From an uncultured Bacilli bacterium (lineage in GTDB: Bacteria; Bacillota_I; Bacilli_A; RF39; UBA660): a stretch of 64,000 nt of DNA. The position numbers were made by a program, and so were the translations under genes. Below the pieces are notes generated by a model, which had not been told where the DNA came from, did no database searches, and saw only the letters and a list, made by a program, of their open reading frames with translations. Positions 24,958 through 33,540 of this stretch are shown here, one piece after another; positions within the stretch are counted from its first letter, which is position 1; each line of letters opens with the position of its first letter. The DNA is taken from positions 3,710 through 67,709 of the forward strand of contig CAKOXP010000008.1 in NCBI GenBank assembly GCA_934130175.1, given 5' to 3'.

Positions 24958-25497
24958 TCATATTTTTTTTAGTATTACTACATATTTATCCCCATATTTT
25001 TTATCCTTTATCATAGAATATTCAGAAGAATAAATAATTTTTTCTAAACTATCGCTTTCACAAATTATTAAACCATTCTTATTTAATAAATCATTGTCAC
25101 TAATTAATTTTATAGCCTCTTCAATGTAATTGGTTTTATATGGTGGATCTAAAAAAATAATATCAAATTTAGTATCTATTTCTTTTAATACTTTTTTAAA
25201 ATCGCCATAAATGACAACACATTTATCTGAAATACCAAGCCTATTCAGATTGTATTTAATTATTTTGATTGCTTTTTTATTAAAATCTGCTAAATATGAT
25301 TTGTTTGCCCCTTGACTAATTGCTTCTATCCCTAAATTACCGCTTCCTGAAAATAGGTCTAAGCAAGTACTATTATGAATATTATTTTGAATCATCGCAA
25401 ACAAAGATTCTTTTACCCTATCCATTGTTGGTCTAGTACCTTCTAAGTTAAAGCCTTCCAAGACTCTTCCTTTTAAACTTCCACTAATTATTTTCAT
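24958..25497 (-). CDS. rsmD: 16S rRNA (guanine966-N2)-methyltransferase RsmD
   Basis: SAM-dependent methyltransferase of the YlbH/RsmD family, 179 aa. Start MKIISGSLKGRVLEGF and TRPTMDRVKESLFAMI are the family signature; LDLFSGSGNLGIEAISQGA binds SAM and FLDPPY is the catalytic NPPY-like motif. The ATG overlaps the preceding ylbF-like gene by 4 bp, so the two are coupled. It ends the ylbD-ylbE-ylbF-rsmD string seen in Bacillus. Confidence 0.94.
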   Translation of the reverse strand: MKIISGSLKGRVLEGFNLEGTRPTMDRVKESLFAMIQNNIHNSTCLDLFSGSGNLGIEAISQGANKSYLADFNKKAIKIIKYNLNRLGISDKCVVIYGDFKKVLKEIDTKFDIIFLDPPYKTNYIEEAIKLISDNDLLNKNGLIICESDSLEKIIYSSEYSMIKDKKYGDKYVVILKKI

Positions 25498-25778
25498 CTA
25501 TTACAGCCCCTAACATTATCGATACTTCTTAATTTTTCATTAATATGCATAATTAGAAAATTAACTTCATTTTCAAGCAATTTATATTTTTTTATTTCTT
25601 TGTGATTATAAATATCTAATCTTAAATTATTATCAGGTATTTGATTATATTTTTTTATTTTTTCTAATAACTCATCATTTTTTTCTATATCAGAAAAAGC
25701 TTCATCTAATTTATTAAATAATTCAAGTGAATCAAGATCATTTTTAACTCTTTCTAATTTTTCATAAATCTCTGTCAT
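25494..25778 (-). CDS. ylbF: YlbF-like protein
   Basis: All-helical 94-aa protein. The heptad-rich ending KKYKLLENEVNFLIMHINEKLRSI and the stretch LDEAFSDIEKNDELLEKIKKYNQ fit the Com_YlbF (YlbF/YmcA) family. In Bacillus, YlbF, YmcA and YaaT form a complex that tunes RNase Y. Sequence alone is a moderate match; position between ylbE and rsmD (ylbH) makes it convincing. A C-terminal Cys (RGCNR) is present, of interest because the B. subtilis complex binds Fe-S clusters. TTGGTGAT lies upstream of the ATG. Confidence 0.68.
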   Translation of the reverse strand: MTEIYEKLERVKNDLDSLELFNKLDEAFSDIEKNDELLEKIKKYNQIPDNNLRLDIYNHKEIKKYKLLENEVNFLIMHINEKLRSIDNVRGCNR

Positions 25779-25835
25779 TTATATCACCAATTATATTCTA
25801 TCATATAAAAGAAAAAAATAGAAATAATACAATTT

Positions 25836-26057
25836 CTATTTTAAAACATCCATAAAACTGTGAATTAAATTCATACTTTGATTTAGTTTTTCTAGTTTAT
25901 CTTCAGTTGTTAATTTATATTTAGCTTTCATTGCTTTTTCTAAATCTTTTATTGAATTTGGATCTCTATTTAAGTATTTATACCAATAAGATTCTTCTCT
26001 TAAAAATCTATATATATTAGGATTAGATCTGACTATTATCTGAGTTTTTATATCCAT
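25836..26057 (-). CDS. ylbE: YlbE-like protein
   Basis: Protein of 73 aa with the YlbE family core: PNIYRFLREESYWYKYLNRDPN, then a helix LEKAMKAKYKLTTEDKLEKLNQSM. The family has no known function. Its ATG shares one base with the stop of the preceding ylbD (TAATG), so translation is coupled. The order ylbD-ylbE-ylbF-rsmD is that of Bacillus, which supports all four calls. Confidence 0.82.
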   Translation of the reverse strand: MDIKTQIIVRSNPNIYRFLREESYWYKYLNRDPNSIKDLEKAMKAKYKLTTEDKLEKLNQSMNLIHSFMDVLK

Positions 26058-26416
26058 TAATCATCAAAATATTTATACATTGGTCTTGGCTCATATGTTG
26101 GAACTTTTGTTTTTGAACCTATTCCAATATCTTGAAGTAATCCTATTGTTTTCTGTAAATTATTTACGCCCTTTTGTACTGAGTCCAAATCAACTTTCTT
26201 AATCATATTTATAAGTTCTGAAAATGAAGATTCTCTAGTATCTAGACTGCTTGTAGTAGTCTCTTTTTTTGATATATACTTATCCCAAACACTACTATTT
26301 TCTCCATATAGTTCATATAGTTCATATAGTTTTTGCCAACTAGTTTTATTATCCATAACACTATTACCTAATTCGGGATAATTTCTAACAAAATTTTTAA
26401 ATGTTTCCTTTGACAT
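26057..26416 (-). CDS. ylbD: YlbD family protein (named spore coat)
   Basis: Protein of 119 aa with the YlbD signature near the N-terminus, TFKNFVRNYPELGNSVMDNK then SWQKLYELYELYGENSSVWDKY. A central helix (SELINMIKKVDLDSVQKGVNNLQKTIGLLQDI) and a proline/tyrosine-rich tail follow. YlbD is annotated as a spore coat protein in Bacillus, but its presence outside sporulating species suggests a more basic role. It starts 60 bp after ftsK, and the ftsK terminator lies between, so it may have its own promoter. Confidence 0.8.
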   Translation of the reverse strand: MSKETFKNFVRNYPELGNSVMDNKTSWQKLYELYELYGENSSVWDKYISKKETTTSSLDTRESSFSELINMIKKVDLDSVQKGVNNLQKTIGLLQDIGIGSKTKVPTYEPRPMYKYFDD

Positions 26417-26449
26417 ATTAATTCACCTATTAAAATATATGACAAATAA

Positions 26450-26487
26450 AATAAGATATGTAAAAAGAGGAAATTATTATTCCTCTT
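26450..26487 (-). terminator. Terminator of ftsK
   Basis: AGAGGAA/TTCCTCT stem (26467-26473 and 26481-26487) overlapping the ftsK stop, followed on the minus strand by TTTTTA. Confidence 0.75.
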
Positions 26488-28729
26488 CATTGTTATTTAA
26501 TTGCACTAATACTTCTCGTGGTTTTGAACCATTAGAAGGGCCTATTATTCCTCGCTCTTCTAACAAGTCTATAATTCTTGCAGCACGATTATATCCTAAT
26601 TTAAATTTTCTTTGTAAAAGTGAAGCACTTGCTTTTTGCGTACTTATGACAAATTCAACGATATCATTGTATAATGGGTCATCATACTCTTCTTGTTGAT
26701 TCATATCTTCTATTTGAGATGCACTTTTATCACTACTTGAAACATCTAAATTCATCATGGCTTCATCATATTGAGCTTTCTGTTGAGAAATTGTGTAGTC
26801 AATTATTCTTTTTATTTCATCATCTGTAATAAATGAACCTTGAATACGAAGTGGAGAATTCATTCCGATTGGTAAGAACAACATATCTCCTTTTCCTAAA
26901 AGGTTTTCTGCTCCTGTTTGATCAAGAATTGTTCTAGAATCGATTCCAGATCCAACAGAAAATGCTATACGTGATGGGATATTAGCTTTAATTAATCCTG
27001 TGATTACTTCAGTTGATGGACGTTGTGTTGCGACTATTAAATGCATTCCAGCAGCACGTGCTTTTTGAGTAATTCTTAAAATTGAATCCTCTACTTCCTT
27101 TGCAGCAACCATCATTAAATCAGCCAACTCATCGATAATAATAACTATGTATGGCATTTTTTCCTTTTTAGCATCAATATCTGTAATTTTAGAATTTTCT
27201 TTTTCGATATAAGCATTATATCCTTCAATGTTTTTTGTTTTAGATTCACTAAACACTTGATATCTTCTTTCCATCTCAGCAACCATTTTAGCAAGAGCAA
27301 TTGATGCCTGTTTAGGATCTGTAACAACAGGTCTCAATAGATGAGGTACGCCATTATAAACTGAAAGTTCAACAACCTTAGGATCTACCATAACAAGTTT
27401 TACTTCATCTGGTTTTGCTCTCATTAAAATTGAACAAATAATTCCATTAACACAAACAGATTTACCTGAACCTGTAGTTCCTGCTATAAGTAAATGCGGC
27501 ATTTTATTGATTTCACAAACACCAATATCACCCATAATACTCTTACCAAGAGGTACCATCAACTTTTTATCCATTGCACTTTGCATCTGTTTACTACTGA
27601 TAATCTCATAAAAACTAACTGGGGATGGGGTATCGTTAGCAAACTCAATTCCAACAGTATTTTTACCTGGAATTGGAGCTTCAATTCTAACATCTTTTTT
27701 AGCTAGAGCTAAAGAAATTTCTCTATTAATACTTGTAATTTTATTAACTCTTGTACCGCTAGCAATTTCAAGTTCATACTGAACAACTGTTGGTCCAATA
27801 TGGACTTCAACTACCTTACCACTAATTTTAAAATCTTTTAATACTTGTTCTAGAGTTGCAATATTTTTCTCTATTACACTATTATCTGTAGCCTTACTTT
27901 TCTTCTTAGGCTTATCAAGCAAATCAATACTAGGCAATTTGTAATCTCTATTGGTTGATGTCTTAGTCTCTGTTTTGACCTCGTTTGTAGTTCCTTCAGA
28001 AACTTTTGCTTGTTCTACTTTAGTTATCTCGTCAATACTAGATATCTTTATATGTTTTCCTTCATCTTTTAATTCAGTAGTAATCTCTTCTGTACCGTCC
28101 TTGATGATAACACCCTTTGATTTATCTTTAACTTTTTCTTTCTTCCCTCTTGGGGTTCTATTTTTATATTTTTCTTTTAAAGTATCAAATAAAGAGAAAC
28201 CAACAAATAATAAGAAACCTAGTCCAATTAATGTCCATGATACTATTTGCATTCCTGTATATGAGAATAAAGCATCAAAAAGGATTGCAAAAACCCCACC
28301 AATAATTCCTCCTCCTACTGCTGTAAGATCAGTAAGTGTTCCTGTATTCATAACACTATTAAAGCCACCAACCAACTGATTAATAGTTTCTTTAAAAATA
28401 CTCATCATATTACTTTCTTTTTCTATAAAACCCTGATGCATTAAAATTAACAGTCCTAATGTAAATACATATATTCCAATAAGTTTAGTTGTAAAAAAGT
28501 CAGGCCACTCTCTCTTAACTACTAAATACGCACCTATTATTAAAATAGAAACTAAAAAAAGCATATAAATTGAACCAAATAGGAAAATTGAAAATGATGT
28601 AAAAAATCTACCTACTACACCATATTTTCCGAGTCCTAATATAGCAATTAATACAAGTAAAATCCCATATAACTCAGCCGCATGCTCGAAACTTTTTTTA
28701 GATTCTTTTCTTTTCTTTTTCTTTGCCAT
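26477..28729 (-). CDS. ftsK: DNA translocase FtsK/SpoIIIE
   Basis: Septal DNA pump that clears chromosomes from the division site, 750 aa. A lysine-rich N-terminus is followed by four TM helices (about residues 18-175) and a charged linker. A motor domain has AGTTGSGKSVCVNGI near 423-437 (Walker A), VIIIDELADLMM (Walker B) and ARAAGMHLIVATQRPS. The C-terminal gamma winged helix (about 685-750) includes ASASLLQRKFKLGYNRAARIID and reads KOPS/SRS sequences. Length is close to SpoIIIE. It stands just upstream of the ylb string. Confidence 0.96.
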   Translation of the reverse strand: MAKKKKRKESKKSFEHAAELYGILLVLIAILGLGKYGVVGRFFTSFSIFLFGSIYMLFLVSILIIGAYLVVKREWPDFFTTKLIGIYVFTLGLLILMHQGFIEKESNMMSIFKETINQLVGGFNSVMNTGTLTDLTAVGGGIIGGVFAILFDALFSYTGMQIVSWTLIGLGFLLFVGFSLFDTLKEKYKNRTPRGKKEKVKDKSKGVIIKDGTEEITTELKDEGKHIKISSIDEITKVEQAKVSEGTTNEVKTETKTSTNRDYKLPSIDLLDKPKKKSKATDNSVIEKNIATLEQVLKDFKISGKVVEVHIGPTVVQYELEIASGTRVNKITSINREISLALAKKDVRIEAPIPGKNTVGIEFANDTPSPVSFYEIISSKQMQSAMDKKLMVPLGKSIMGDIGVCEINKMPHLLIAGTTGSGKSVCVNGIICSILMRAKPDEVKLVMVDPKVVELSVYNGVPHLLRPVVTDPKQASIALAKMVAEMERRYQVFSESKTKNIEGYNAYIEKENSKITDIDAKKEKMPYIVIIIDELADLMMVAAKEVEDSILRITQKARAAGMHLIVATQRPSTEVITGLIKANIPSRIAFSVGSGIDSRTILDQTGAENLLGKGDMLFLPIGMNSPLRIQGSFITDDEIKRIIDYTISQQKAQYDEAMMNLDVSSSDKSASQIEDMNQQEEYDDPLYNDIVEFVISTQKASASLLQRKFKLGYNRAARIIDLLEERGIIGPSNGSKPREVLVQLNNNEEE

Positions 28730-28787
28730 TATATCTTACTCCTATCTATAAAAATTATAACACTAAAAGATAATATTTCAAAGAAAA

Positions 28788-28806
28788 AAGTCTCCTACTT
28801 AAAGAC
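28788..28806 (-). terminator. Weak terminator after the secreted-protein gene, copy 2
   Basis: GTCT/AGAC 4-bp stem followed by six T residues on the minus strand. Short stem, so low confidence. Confidence 0.4.
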
Positions 28807-28809
28807 CAA

Positions 28810-29349
28810 TTACCTTGCATACAATCTAATAATTTCAAAATGATTTTGATTTACATTTGATGATTTTGACGTTGTTCCTACCACAATGCTTTTTTTTGTT
28901 ATTGAAATAGCACCATCCCAGTAATAACCATAGTTACTACTATAGGAATAAAGTTTACTACTAAACTTTCCAGTTGATGTAGGTGGAATTTGATAACTGT
29001 TAGCAGAATAGGCCCAAAAGTTAGAAACATAGATTATTGGAACAATTTCTGTATATTCTGACAAATCAATATTATAAGTAAGTGAGTAGCCGTTGCTGGT
29101 ATCTTTAGTTGGTGTTGGTAGAGTTATTTCAATCAAATTCTTGTTAAGCTTATTTGCTAAAACAGTACTTACCTTACTACAAGTTCCATCGATTGCTGCT
29201 TGAACGTTATCTGCTCCTAAACTGGAATTGTCTGTATAACCAATATTTGAAGCATTAATTGCATATGTTGTTGCAGCATATGATCCACTTATTGAAATTA
29301 CACAGGTAATTGTCGCTATTATAAGTGTTATTCTTAAACTCTTTTTCAT
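28810..29349 (-). CDS. Secreted protein with conserved N-terminal module, copy 2
   Basis: Exported protein of 179 aa. Signal peptide MKKSLRITLIIATITCVISI, then the module TYAINASNIGYTDNSSLGADN-VQAAIDGTC shared with the gene at 14386-14928. The rest is a different, tyrosine- and serine-rich beta domain (YTEIVPIIYVSNFWAYSANS). So a constant N-terminus carries variable C-terminal domains. ATG at 29349 is chosen over GTG at 29361 because AGGTGA lies just upstream. Its promoter spacer holds nine consecutive G residues. Likely a surface antigen or matrix protein; no known domain seen. Confidence 0.75.
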   Translation of the reverse strand: MKKSLRITLIIATITCVISISGSYAATTYAINASNIGYTDNSSLGADNVQAAIDGTCSKVSTVLANKLNKNLIEITLPTPTKDTSNGYSLTYNIDLSEYTEIVPIIYVSNFWAYSANSYQIPPTSTGKFSSKLYSYSSNYGYYWDGAISITKKSIVVGTTSKSSNVNQNHFEIIRLYAR

Positions 29350-29411
29350 CTTAGATATCACCTACCATACTATATCTAAGATTATTATACCCCCCCCCGA
29401 GGCAAAAAAAA
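29348..29411 (-). promoter_or_regulatory. Promoter with nine-G spacer tract (possible phase-variable switch)
   Basis: On the minus strand: TTGATT, then T-rich sequence, GCCTC and nine G residues (complement of 29390-29398), directly followed by TATAAT (complement of 29384-29389). Spacer from TTGATT is about 20 bp, longer than the 18 bp at copy 1. A perfect 11-bp inverted repeat ATCTTAGATAT/ATATCTAAGAT (29348-29358, 29372-29382) encloses the SD and overlaps the start of transcription. Confidence 0.65.
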
Positions 29412-29435
29412 TCAAGCAAAATTTTTGCTTGACTT
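29404..29435 (-). terminator. Terminator of ftsA-ftsZ
   Basis: TCAAGCAAAA/TTTTGCTTGA stem and eight T residues on the minus strand. Nearly the same hairpin ends rpmF, upstream of the copy 1 gene. Confidence 0.87.
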
Positions 29436-29438
29436 AGA

Positions 29439-30584
29439 TTAATAATTTCTATCCTTTAAAAATGGAGGAAGATCAAATTCTGAATCAGAATCATTAGATG
29501 AATCCTCATCAATAGGAGTTAATATTTCACTAGTTGGTTGTGATTGATATATCATTTCTGGTTCAACTCTTTGGGTTCTTCTTGTTTGTTGAACATTGCT
29601 GTAAACAGGTTGACTACTTTCTATTTCTCTATTTTTCTTATCGAAACCTGTAGCAATTACAGTAACTATTACTTCGTCAGATAAGTTTTCATTAATAACT
29701 GAACCAAAGATTGTATTAATATCAGTATTAGCTGCTGCACGTACAACTTCTGCTGCTTGTTCTGCTTCAAATAATGTTAAGTTAACTCCACCTGTAATAT
29801 TGATAATAGCATCAGTTGCTCCTTCAATAGATGTTTCAAGAAGTGGTGAAGATACAGCCTGTTTAGCAGCTTCAATTGCTCTATCTTCTCCCATACCAAT
29901 ACCAATACCGATAATAGCATGACCACTTTTCTCCATTACAGCTTTAACATCTGCAAAGTCTAGGTTAACAAGTCCAACTACAGCAATCAAATCAGAAATT
30001 GATTGAACACCACGACGTAATACGTTATCAACTTCTTTAAATGCTTCTAACATTGGAGTTGTTTTATCAATAATTTCTCTTAATCTATCATTTGGAATAA
30101 CAATTAAAGTATCTACATGTTTCTTTAATTCTTCTAATCCTTCTAAAGCATTTTGCATTCTCTTCTTACCTTCGAATGAGAAAGGTTTTGTAACAATTGC
30201 TACTGTAAGTGCACCTAAAGCTTGAGCAATTTCAGCAACTACTGGAGCTGCACCAGTTCCAGTTCCTCCACCCATTCCACAAGTAACAAATACCATATCT
30301 GCTCCTGCTAAAGCATCTTCTATTTCTTTCTTAGATTCAACTGCAGCTTCTTTACCAATCTCTGGTCTTGCTCCTGCTCCTAATCCATCTGTAAGAGATG
30401 CTCCTATTTGAATTTTAACATCTGCTTTAGAACTATTTAATACTTGTAAATCTGTGTTAGCTGCAATAAACTCTACTCCCTTAACACCAGATTCAACCAT
30501 TCTATTGATAGCGTTACCGCCACCTCCACCAAGACCTATTACTTTAATCTTGGCTAATTGATCCATTTCTAATCCGCCTATCAT
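29439..30584 (-). CDS. ftsZ: Cell division protein FtsZ
   Basis: Tubulin-like GTPase that forms the Z ring, 381 aa. GLGGGGGNAINRM near the N-terminus, the tubulin signature GGMGGGTGTGAAP near residue 108 and NLDFADVKAVM are all present. The linker is short and the C-terminal peptide DLPPFLKDRNY is the classic docking site for FtsA/SepF. ATG at 30584 follows GGAGG with good spacing, leaving a short extension (MIGGLE) before the conserved MDQLAK. It follows ftsA by 12 bp. Confidence 0.97.
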   Translation of the reverse strand: MIGGLEMDQLAKIKVIGLGGGGGNAINRMVESGVKGVEFIAANTDLQVLNSSKADVKIQIGASLTDGLGAGARPEIGKEAAVESKKEIEDALAGADMVFVTCGMGGGTGTGAAPVVAEIAQALGALTVAIVTKPFSFEGKKRMQNALEGLEELKKHVDTLIVIPNDRLREIIDKTTPMLEAFKEVDNVLRRGVQSISDLIAVVGLVNLDFADVKAVMEKSGHAIIGIGIGMGEDRAIEAAKQAVSSPLLETSIEGATDAIINITGGVNLTLFEAEQAAEVVRAAANTDINTIFGSVINENLSDEVIVTVIATGFDKKNREIESSQPVYSNVQQTRRTQRVEPEMIYQSQPTSEILTPIDEDSSNDSDSEFDLPPFLKDRNY

Positions 30585-30596
30585 ACCTGTTCCTCC

Positions 30597-31838
30597 TTAA
30601 TTTTCAAAAAAACGACCGAATACCTTATTTATAATATTATTGTCATTACTTCCTTTTGTTTCTCTAATTGTTATTAAACTTTCTATATCAGACTCACTCA
30701 ACATATTAGTTTGTTTTCCACGTAAATTAAGTTTACTATCAAAATACTTAATAATTCCAAAAACACTACTATATTTATTATGTCTAATTCCCATGGTAGT
30801 TATATTGCATACTCTTGCTTTTATACCAAGCTCATCTTCTAATAAATATTGGAATCCTGCAAGTTCTGATACACCACCTGTTACAATTATATAACGTATT
30901 TCTCGTTTTGTTAAGTTTTTTAACTCATTTTTTATCAAATTTAATATTTCTATAAGTCTTGCTTCTACTACCTTTGACAATTCTAATTGATTAATTTCTC
31001 TTACATTATCGTTATCAATTAGAGCTTTATAGGTCTCATTAACATCTGCATACCTTGCAGAAGATACGACAAAATTTTCTTTTAAAAATCTAGAGTCTTC
31101 CTTACTTGTTTTATAAATATAAGATATATCATTATCTATATTTCTACTTCCAACACTGATAACTTTATTTTTAATCATAATTCCTTTATTAAAAACAGAA
31201 ATAGTAGTCTTATCTTCACCAATATTAATAATTGCTCCTACTTGCTTATCAAGATTATTATTCTTAATTGCAAAATAGTCCCCAGTAGTAGAATAACAAA
31301 CATCAATTGCATCAACACCACTTAACTTTAATACTTCAAGTATTTTGTATACTAAATCTTTAGGAGAAGTTGTCATCAAAACTCTTGTTTCAATAGATTT
31401 TCCAGCCATTCCTTTGGGATCTTTTATGTTATCTTCTTCATCTACTTTAAAGCTAATTGGTACTGCAGTAATAAGTTCCTCATCGTCATAGACATGACCT
31501 ATTAACGCATCTTTTAAAACATTTGAAACATCTTCACCTGTTATTTCTTGATAGTCAATGACGTCACAACTTCCTACAACAATATCCATTCTACAATCAA
31601 TTGCAGGAATACATACTATCGCTTTAGTAATCTTTATTTGAAGCAGTTCATTGATTTTTTTAACAGATTTTTTAACTGATGTTATAGCCTGCTTTGTATC
31701 TACTATAATTCCCTTTTTTATTCCTTGTGATTTTTCACACACTTGGGCAATAACATGAAAATCATTATCTACTTTTTGACAAACTAGTATTTTAATAGTA
31801 TCAGTACCAAGTTCAATACTAGTATAATAGTCATTCAT
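30597..31838 (-). CDS. ftsA: Cell division protein FtsA
   Basis: Actin-like membrane anchor for FtsZ, 413 aa. The start YYTSIELGTDTIKILV is the phosphate-1 motif, GAIINIGEDKTTISVF the phosphate-2 motif and YIIVTGGVSELAGF the adenosine motif. The C-terminus NIINKVFGRFFEN is an amphipathic helix that fits the membrane-targeting peptide of FtsA. Located between divIB and ftsZ, as in many Bacilli. A 98-bp gap with a terminator separates it from divIB, so ftsA-ftsZ probably has its own promoter. Confidence 0.94.
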   Translation of the reverse strand: MNDYYTSIELGTDTIKILVCQKVDNDFHVIAQVCEKSQGIKKGIIVDTKQAITSVKKSVKKINELLQIKITKAIVCIPAIDCRMDIVVGSCDVIDYQEITGEDVSNVLKDALIGHVYDDEELITAVPISFKVDEEDNIKDPKGMAGKSIETRVLMTTSPKDLVYKILEVLKLSGVDAIDVCYSTTGDYFAIKNNNLDKQVGAIINIGEDKTTISVFNKGIMIKNKVISVGSRNIDNDISYIYKTSKEDSRFLKENFVVSSARYADVNETYKALIDNDNVREINQLELSKVVEARLIEILNLIKNELKNLTKREIRYIIVTGGVSELAGFQYLLEDELGIKARVCNITTMGIRHNKYSSVFGIIKYFDSKLNLRGKQTNMLSESDIESLITIRETKGSNDNNIINKVFGRFFEN

Positions 31839-31912
31839 ATTATCACTCCAATCTTAACAATATTATTATACTATAAATTGATTTCTAGAACAAGATTAAT
31901 TTAAACTAAAAA

Positions 31913-31938
31913 GAAGATACTAAAAACAATATCTTCCT
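31913..31938 (-). terminator. Terminator of murG-murB-divIB
   Basis: GAAGATA/TATCTTC stem with a 10-nt loop and a T run on the minus strand, just after the divIB stop. Confidence 0.75.
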
Positions 31939-32626
31939 ATTCCTTTATTTGGAAATGATTACCACTATCTAAGTATAATACCCCTTTTCTTCCATCTAGT
32001 TGAGTTAATACTTTATTGTAGTAATTTAGCATTCTAAATTTAGTCAAAGTTAAATAAACACTATTATCATCGTCCATATATAATAAAAATCTATCTTTAT
32101 CAAATTCATTAGGTGTGTAGGTTATTTCTGATACCTTTCCTAAAATATCTTTGTCTATTTTCTTTAATCCTTTTATTAACATATCATACTTAGTATCTGG
32201 TACATAATTCATAAGTCTTGGGATTCTAAATAAAGTTACTTCTTCATCTTCCTTTATACTTTTTTTATTTTCAAAGACAATGGTATGATCAACTTCATAG
32301 CTAAATAAGGGAGTATTTTCTTCTATATCTATTTCTAAGACATTATAGAATTTCTTTTTTATTATTGCCTTTTTTATGTATGGGCTTTTTTCTAATTTTT
32401 CTTCAATCAAACTACTTCTAGTTAGAAAAAATGATGGATAATCTTTAATATTTGCAAGTTCTATAATATAATCATCATTTAAATAATTAGTATTTTTAAT
32501 AATAATATTTTTTATTTTTGTATGTAGTAACAAATATATTAATAAAGCAAAAAAAGCTAGTATCAAAAGACCTAGAAATAATCTAAATACTCTTAATTTT
32601 TTCTTCTTTACTAGTTTCTTTGCCAT
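31937..32626 (-). CDS. divIB: Cell division protein DivIB/FtsQ
   Basis: Bitopic division protein, 229 aa. N-terminus of basic residues (MAKKLVKKKKLRVFR), a TM helix at about 15-36, then the POTRA domain (IKNIIIKNTNYLNDDYIIELANI) and the FtsQ/DivIB beta domain. The cytoplasmic part is short. ATG at 32626 is 8 nt after GGGAG; the frame also opens at TTG 32641 inside murB. It starts 5 bp after the murB stop. Position after murG-murB is typical for Firmicutes. Confidence 0.9.
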   Translation of the reverse strand: MAKKLVKKKKLRVFRLFLGLLILAFFALLIYLLLHTKIKNIIIKNTNYLNDDYIIELANIKDYPSFFLTRSSLIEEKLEKSPYIKKAIIKKKFYNVLEIDIEENTPLFSYEVDHTIVFENKKSIKEDEEVTLFRIPRLMNYVPDTKYDMLIKGLKKIDKDILGKVSEITYTPNEFDKDRFLLYMDDDNSVYLTLTKFRMLNYYNKVLTQLDGRKGVLYLDSGNHFQIKE

Positions 32627-32631
32627 ATAGC

Positions 32632-33537
32632 TTACTCCCAATTTACAAATTCTTGTTCTACTCTTAAATCAACATTATATTCTTCTTTTACTTTTTCTCT
32701 TGCAAGAGTAATTAAATCTCTTACATCAGATGCTTTTGCATTACCCGTATTAATAACAAAGTTAGCATGCTTATCACTTATCATAGCTCCACCTAATTTA
32801 TATCCTTTTAGACCACACTTTTCGATTAGTTCTCCAGCAAACATACCGGTTGGATTTCTAAAAACACTTCCGGCACTTGGATAGTTAAGTGGCTGAGACT
32901 CTACTCTTCTTTTCAAACGACTTTTCATTACTTCTTCTATTGCATCTTTCTTACCTTTTTCTAGACGAATAACTGCTTCTAAGCAAATATAATCTGGATG
33001 TTTTTGAAGGAAAGATGTACGATAGTGAAAATTCATTTCTTTATTTTCAAGTTCTACTATTTTAAAATCTTTTGTTAAAACTTTTACTGATTGAACAACA
33101 TATCCCATGTCGCTTTTATAAGCACCAGCATTCATGAATATTGCTCCTCCAACAGTTCCAGGAATACCAGCAGCAAACTCTAATCCCGTTAATGAATTTT
33201 TTAAAGCAACACGAGAAAGCTTCATTAAAGAATAACCTGCCCCTACTTTAATTTTATTATTAATTATTTCAATATTATCAAATTCAGTTAGTTTAATTAA
33301 AATTCCATCAAATAAATCATCACTAAAAATCAAATTTGAACCATTTCCTAACATCTTATACTTTATATTTTTTGATCTAATAAATTTCATTAACTTAACT
33401 AACTTTTCAGTATTTTTAGGATAGATAACGCATCTAGCTTTACCACCTATTTTATAAGTAGTAAATTTTTTTAAGGAAGCATCTGTTTCAATTTTTCCTA
33501 TATTAAGTTGTTTTAAATCTGTTAACCATTCACTCAT
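32632..33537 (-). CDS. murB: UDP-N-acetylenolpyruvoylglucosamine reductase
   Basis: FAD enzyme making UDP-MurNAc from enolpyruvyl-UDP-GlcNAc; 301 aa. Motifs: FTTYKIGGKARCVIYP (FAD entry), MLGNGSNLIF, GLEFAAGIPGTVGGAIFMNAG and QPLNYPSAGSVFRNP with the catalytic Ser, then KHANFVINTG. The short type IIb arrangement with SAGSVFRNP fits Gram-positive MurB. It starts 3 bp after murG, so all three genes form one operon. Confidence 0.95.
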   Translation of the reverse strand: MSEWLTDLKQLNIGKIETDASLKKFTTYKIGGKARCVIYPKNTEKLVKLMKFIRSKNIKYKMLGNGSNLIFSDDLFDGILIKLTEFDNIEIINNKIKVGAGYSLMKLSRVALKNSLTGLEFAAGIPGTVGGAIFMNAGAYKSDMGYVVQSVKVLTKDFKIVELENKEMNFHYRTSFLQKHPDYICLEAVIRLEKGKKDAIEEVMKSRLKRRVESQPLNYPSAGSVFRNPTGMFAGELIEKCGLKGYKLGGAMISDKHANFVINTGNAKASDVRDLITLAREKVKEEYNVDLRVEQEFVNWE

Positions 33538-33540
33538 CTT

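Noticed and set aside
26057..26416. YlbD as evidence that the organism sporulates
   Set aside because: No other sporulation gene is present in the window, and the ylb string is shared more widely; the name alone is not evidence.
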